From assembly GCA_014859805.1 (NCBI GenBank), contig JACUTN010000049.1, positions 1 through 6,476 on the forward strand: a stretch of DNA of 6,476 bases. The letters run 5' to 3'. The stretch comes from Candidatus Bathyarchaeota archaeon. GTDB lineage: Archaea > Thermoproteota > Bathyarchaeia > Bathyarchaeales > Bathycorpusculaceae. The translations under genes and the position numbers were made by a program. This document shows, in pieces, positions 5,756 to 6,476 of this stretch. Under the pieces are notes generated by a model that did no database searches, was not told the origin of the DNA, and was given only the letters and a program-made list of their open reading frames with translations. Numbering within the stretch: the stretch's first letter is position 1; each line of letters opens with the position of its first letter.

Positions 5756-6105
5756 TGACAATTATGAGAAGCACAAATGAACAAGTAAATAACAATGGCG
5801 GAGACAAAATCTTGAAAATTGTGGATCGTGTTTTGAATCAGGTTTTTGGAAAGGAGGCTACACGGCTGATATATAGACATTTGGAAAGTAATTATTCGGT
5901 GAAGCGGGGTGAGATAGCTGAGAAAATTGATGTGTTTGCGAAGGGACTTGAAGAGTTTTTAAGTTCAGGGGCGTATGTTGTTGAGCGAAAGATTTTGGAG
6001 GACATGTACTCCAGTTATGGTTTGCTTCGCAGACTTGAATTGGAGAAAATGCAGGAAGAGCAGGATTTTGTGGGTCAAATAAGATTGCTTAGGCAGAAAG
6101 CATAA
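5755..6105 (+). CDS. Small helical protein, NitrOD5/DUF3227-like
   Basis: The product has 116 residues from GTG 5755, or 113 from ATG 5764 (MRSTNEQV). After a polar, Asn-rich N-terminus, residues 18-45 form a predicted helix (KILKIVDRVLNQVFGKEATR), followed by IYRHLESNYSVKRGEI, then VFAKGLEEFLSSGAYVVE (60-77) and RKILEDMY. The order helix, 'hLe..y.vk..eI', 'vF..gLee.l.sGA.vvE..Il' is the pattern I remember for NitrOD5/DUF3227 domains, found mostly in Thaumarchaeota, Bathyarchaeia and Sulfolobales and thought to be regulatory or output modules of unknown activity. A Glu/Gln/Leu-rich C-terminal helix (91-113) may be a coiled coil. There is no membrane segment and no metal site. Codons end mainly in G or T, as in the DedA and TldD genes. 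It stands alone behind its own promoter, with no evidence of co-transcription. The family call is tentative; that it is a gene is fairly sure. Confidence 0.6.
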   Translation: MTIMRSTNEQVNNNGGDKILKIVDRVLNQVFGKEATRLIYRHLESNYSVKRGEIAEKIDVFAKGLEEFLSSGAYVVERKILEDMYSSYGLLRRLELEKMQEEQDFVGQIRLLRQKA

Positions 6106-6198
6106 AGCATTCCATTTCCATATTTAATTAAGACAGCCCATTTTGTCAATTCGTTTCCAGTTTAATCCAAGTTCATATTGGAAAAGAAAGCATAACAA

Positions 6199-6260
6199 TT
6201 TTATAAAGCCGTTTCGAATAGATTTCCTTCAAAAACTTGTGTGTTGGAAGAGGAGAAATC
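6199..6260 (+). promoter_or_regulatory. TATA box and ribosome-binding site of the TldD-family gene
   Basis: TTTTATAAA at 6199-6207 is the closest match to an archaeal TATA box in the window, preceded by A-rich CATAACAA as a BRE-like element. Transcription would begin near 6230 and give a leader of about 30 nt. AGAGGAG (6249-6255) is a strong Shine-Dalgarno site five bases before TTG 6261 and decides that start. The rest of the gap from 6106 holds only AT-rich DNA and a small CCAA/TTGG inverted pair near 6167-6181. Confidence 0.65.
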
Positions 6261-6476
6261 TTGAAAGACGTTTTGCGTAAGACCATGGATGTTGCAGTTC
6301 AAAAATTCGGAGCTGAATATGCTGAAGCCCGTGCACAGAAACTTTTCAAAACTATGCTTACGCTTAAGGAAGAACGGGTTGAAGCGGCGAAGCAGGGGAT
6401 TGAAAATGGAGTTGCTTTGCGCGTGCTTGTGAACGGAGCGTGGGGTTTTGCATCGGTTGGAACATTGAATGCTGAA
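6261..6476 (+). CDS. TldD/PmbA-family protein, N-terminal part
   Basis: Only the first 72 residues are present before the right edge. MKDVLRKTMDVAVQKFGAEY is followed by AEARAQKLFKTMLTLKEERV, then GIENGVALRVLVNGAWGFAS and VGTLN. The order 'gAeYaEaR', a beta segment ending 'eErve', 'GvalRVlv.GawGFas' is the N-terminal domain of TldD/PmbA proteins. Those are cytosolic zinc metalloproteases: E. coli TldD/TldE mature microcin B17 and degrade CcdA, and many archaea carry a pair of paralogues. The catalytic HExxxH site lies much further along and is outside the window, so activity cannot be judged, and I cannot tell the TldD from the TldE/PmbA type. The TTG start is backed by AGAGGAG five bases upstream. 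A second paralogue directly downstream would be usual. Confidence 0.85.
   Translation, partial: MKDVLRKTMDVAVQKFGAEYAEARAQKLFKTMLTLKEERVEAAKQGIENGVALRVLVNGAWGFASVGTLNAE

Noticed and set aside
6167..6181. CCAA/TTGG inverted pair before the TldD gene
   Set aside because: Four base pairs only; too weak for a terminator or operator call.
1..6476. CRISPR array, insertion sequence or rRNA
   Set aside because: No spaced direct repeats, transposase-like frame, terminal inverted repeats or rRNA-like conserved blocks were seen on either strand.

Overview
The window looks like a chromosomal piece from an uncultured archaeon, most simply a Bathyarchaeia-type lineage. The lineage call is an inference from gene content and style: an aldehyde:ferredoxin oxidoreductase (AOR) with a polyferredoxin partner, an endonuclease Q-type PHP protein, a TldD-family protein and a small NitrOD5/DUF3227-like protein. 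TATA-box promoters, frequent TTG starts and a tRNA 3' fragment without encoded CCA fit the same picture. No phylogeny was possible here.

Left part (1-1189). A small membrane protein runs off the left edge on the minus strand. Behind it lies about 0.9 kb of apparently decaying DNA. It holds a frameshifted coiled-coil-like ORF (352-521), an N-terminal remnant that resembles archaeal MscL-family channels (683-806), and an isolated 21-nt copy of the 3' end of a tRNA-Glu-like gene (1103-1123). Together these suggest an old integration and erosion site.

Centre (1190-3714). A two-gene minus-strand operon encodes a four-cluster ferredoxin (3055-3582) and an AOR-family tungsto/molybdopterin oxidoreductase (1190-3058), joined by an ATGA overlap. 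The likely job is oxidation of an aldehyde or another carbonyl/carboxyl-level substrate, with electrons passed through the polyferredoxin. The AOR has Asp in place of the first cysteine of its FeS motif. The 132-bp gap to the next gene is a divergent promoter region with a perfect 6-8-6 inverted repeat lying between two TATA-like boxes.

Right part (3715-6476). A DedA/VTT membrane protein overlaps a PHP-family endonuclease Q homologue (repair of deaminated bases) on the plus strand. Next come a small helical NitrOD5/DUF3227-like gene with a possibly leaderless promoter, and then, behind a strong TATA box and Shine-Dalgarno site, the start of a TldD/PmbA-family gene cut by the right edge.

No CRISPR array, rRNA gene, intact tRNA or insertion sequence was seen. 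The best candidates for a second look are the AOR cluster variant, the shared operator candidate, the DedA-EndoQ gene overlap together with the odd codon use of the EndoQ gene, and the relic/tRNA-fragment zone.
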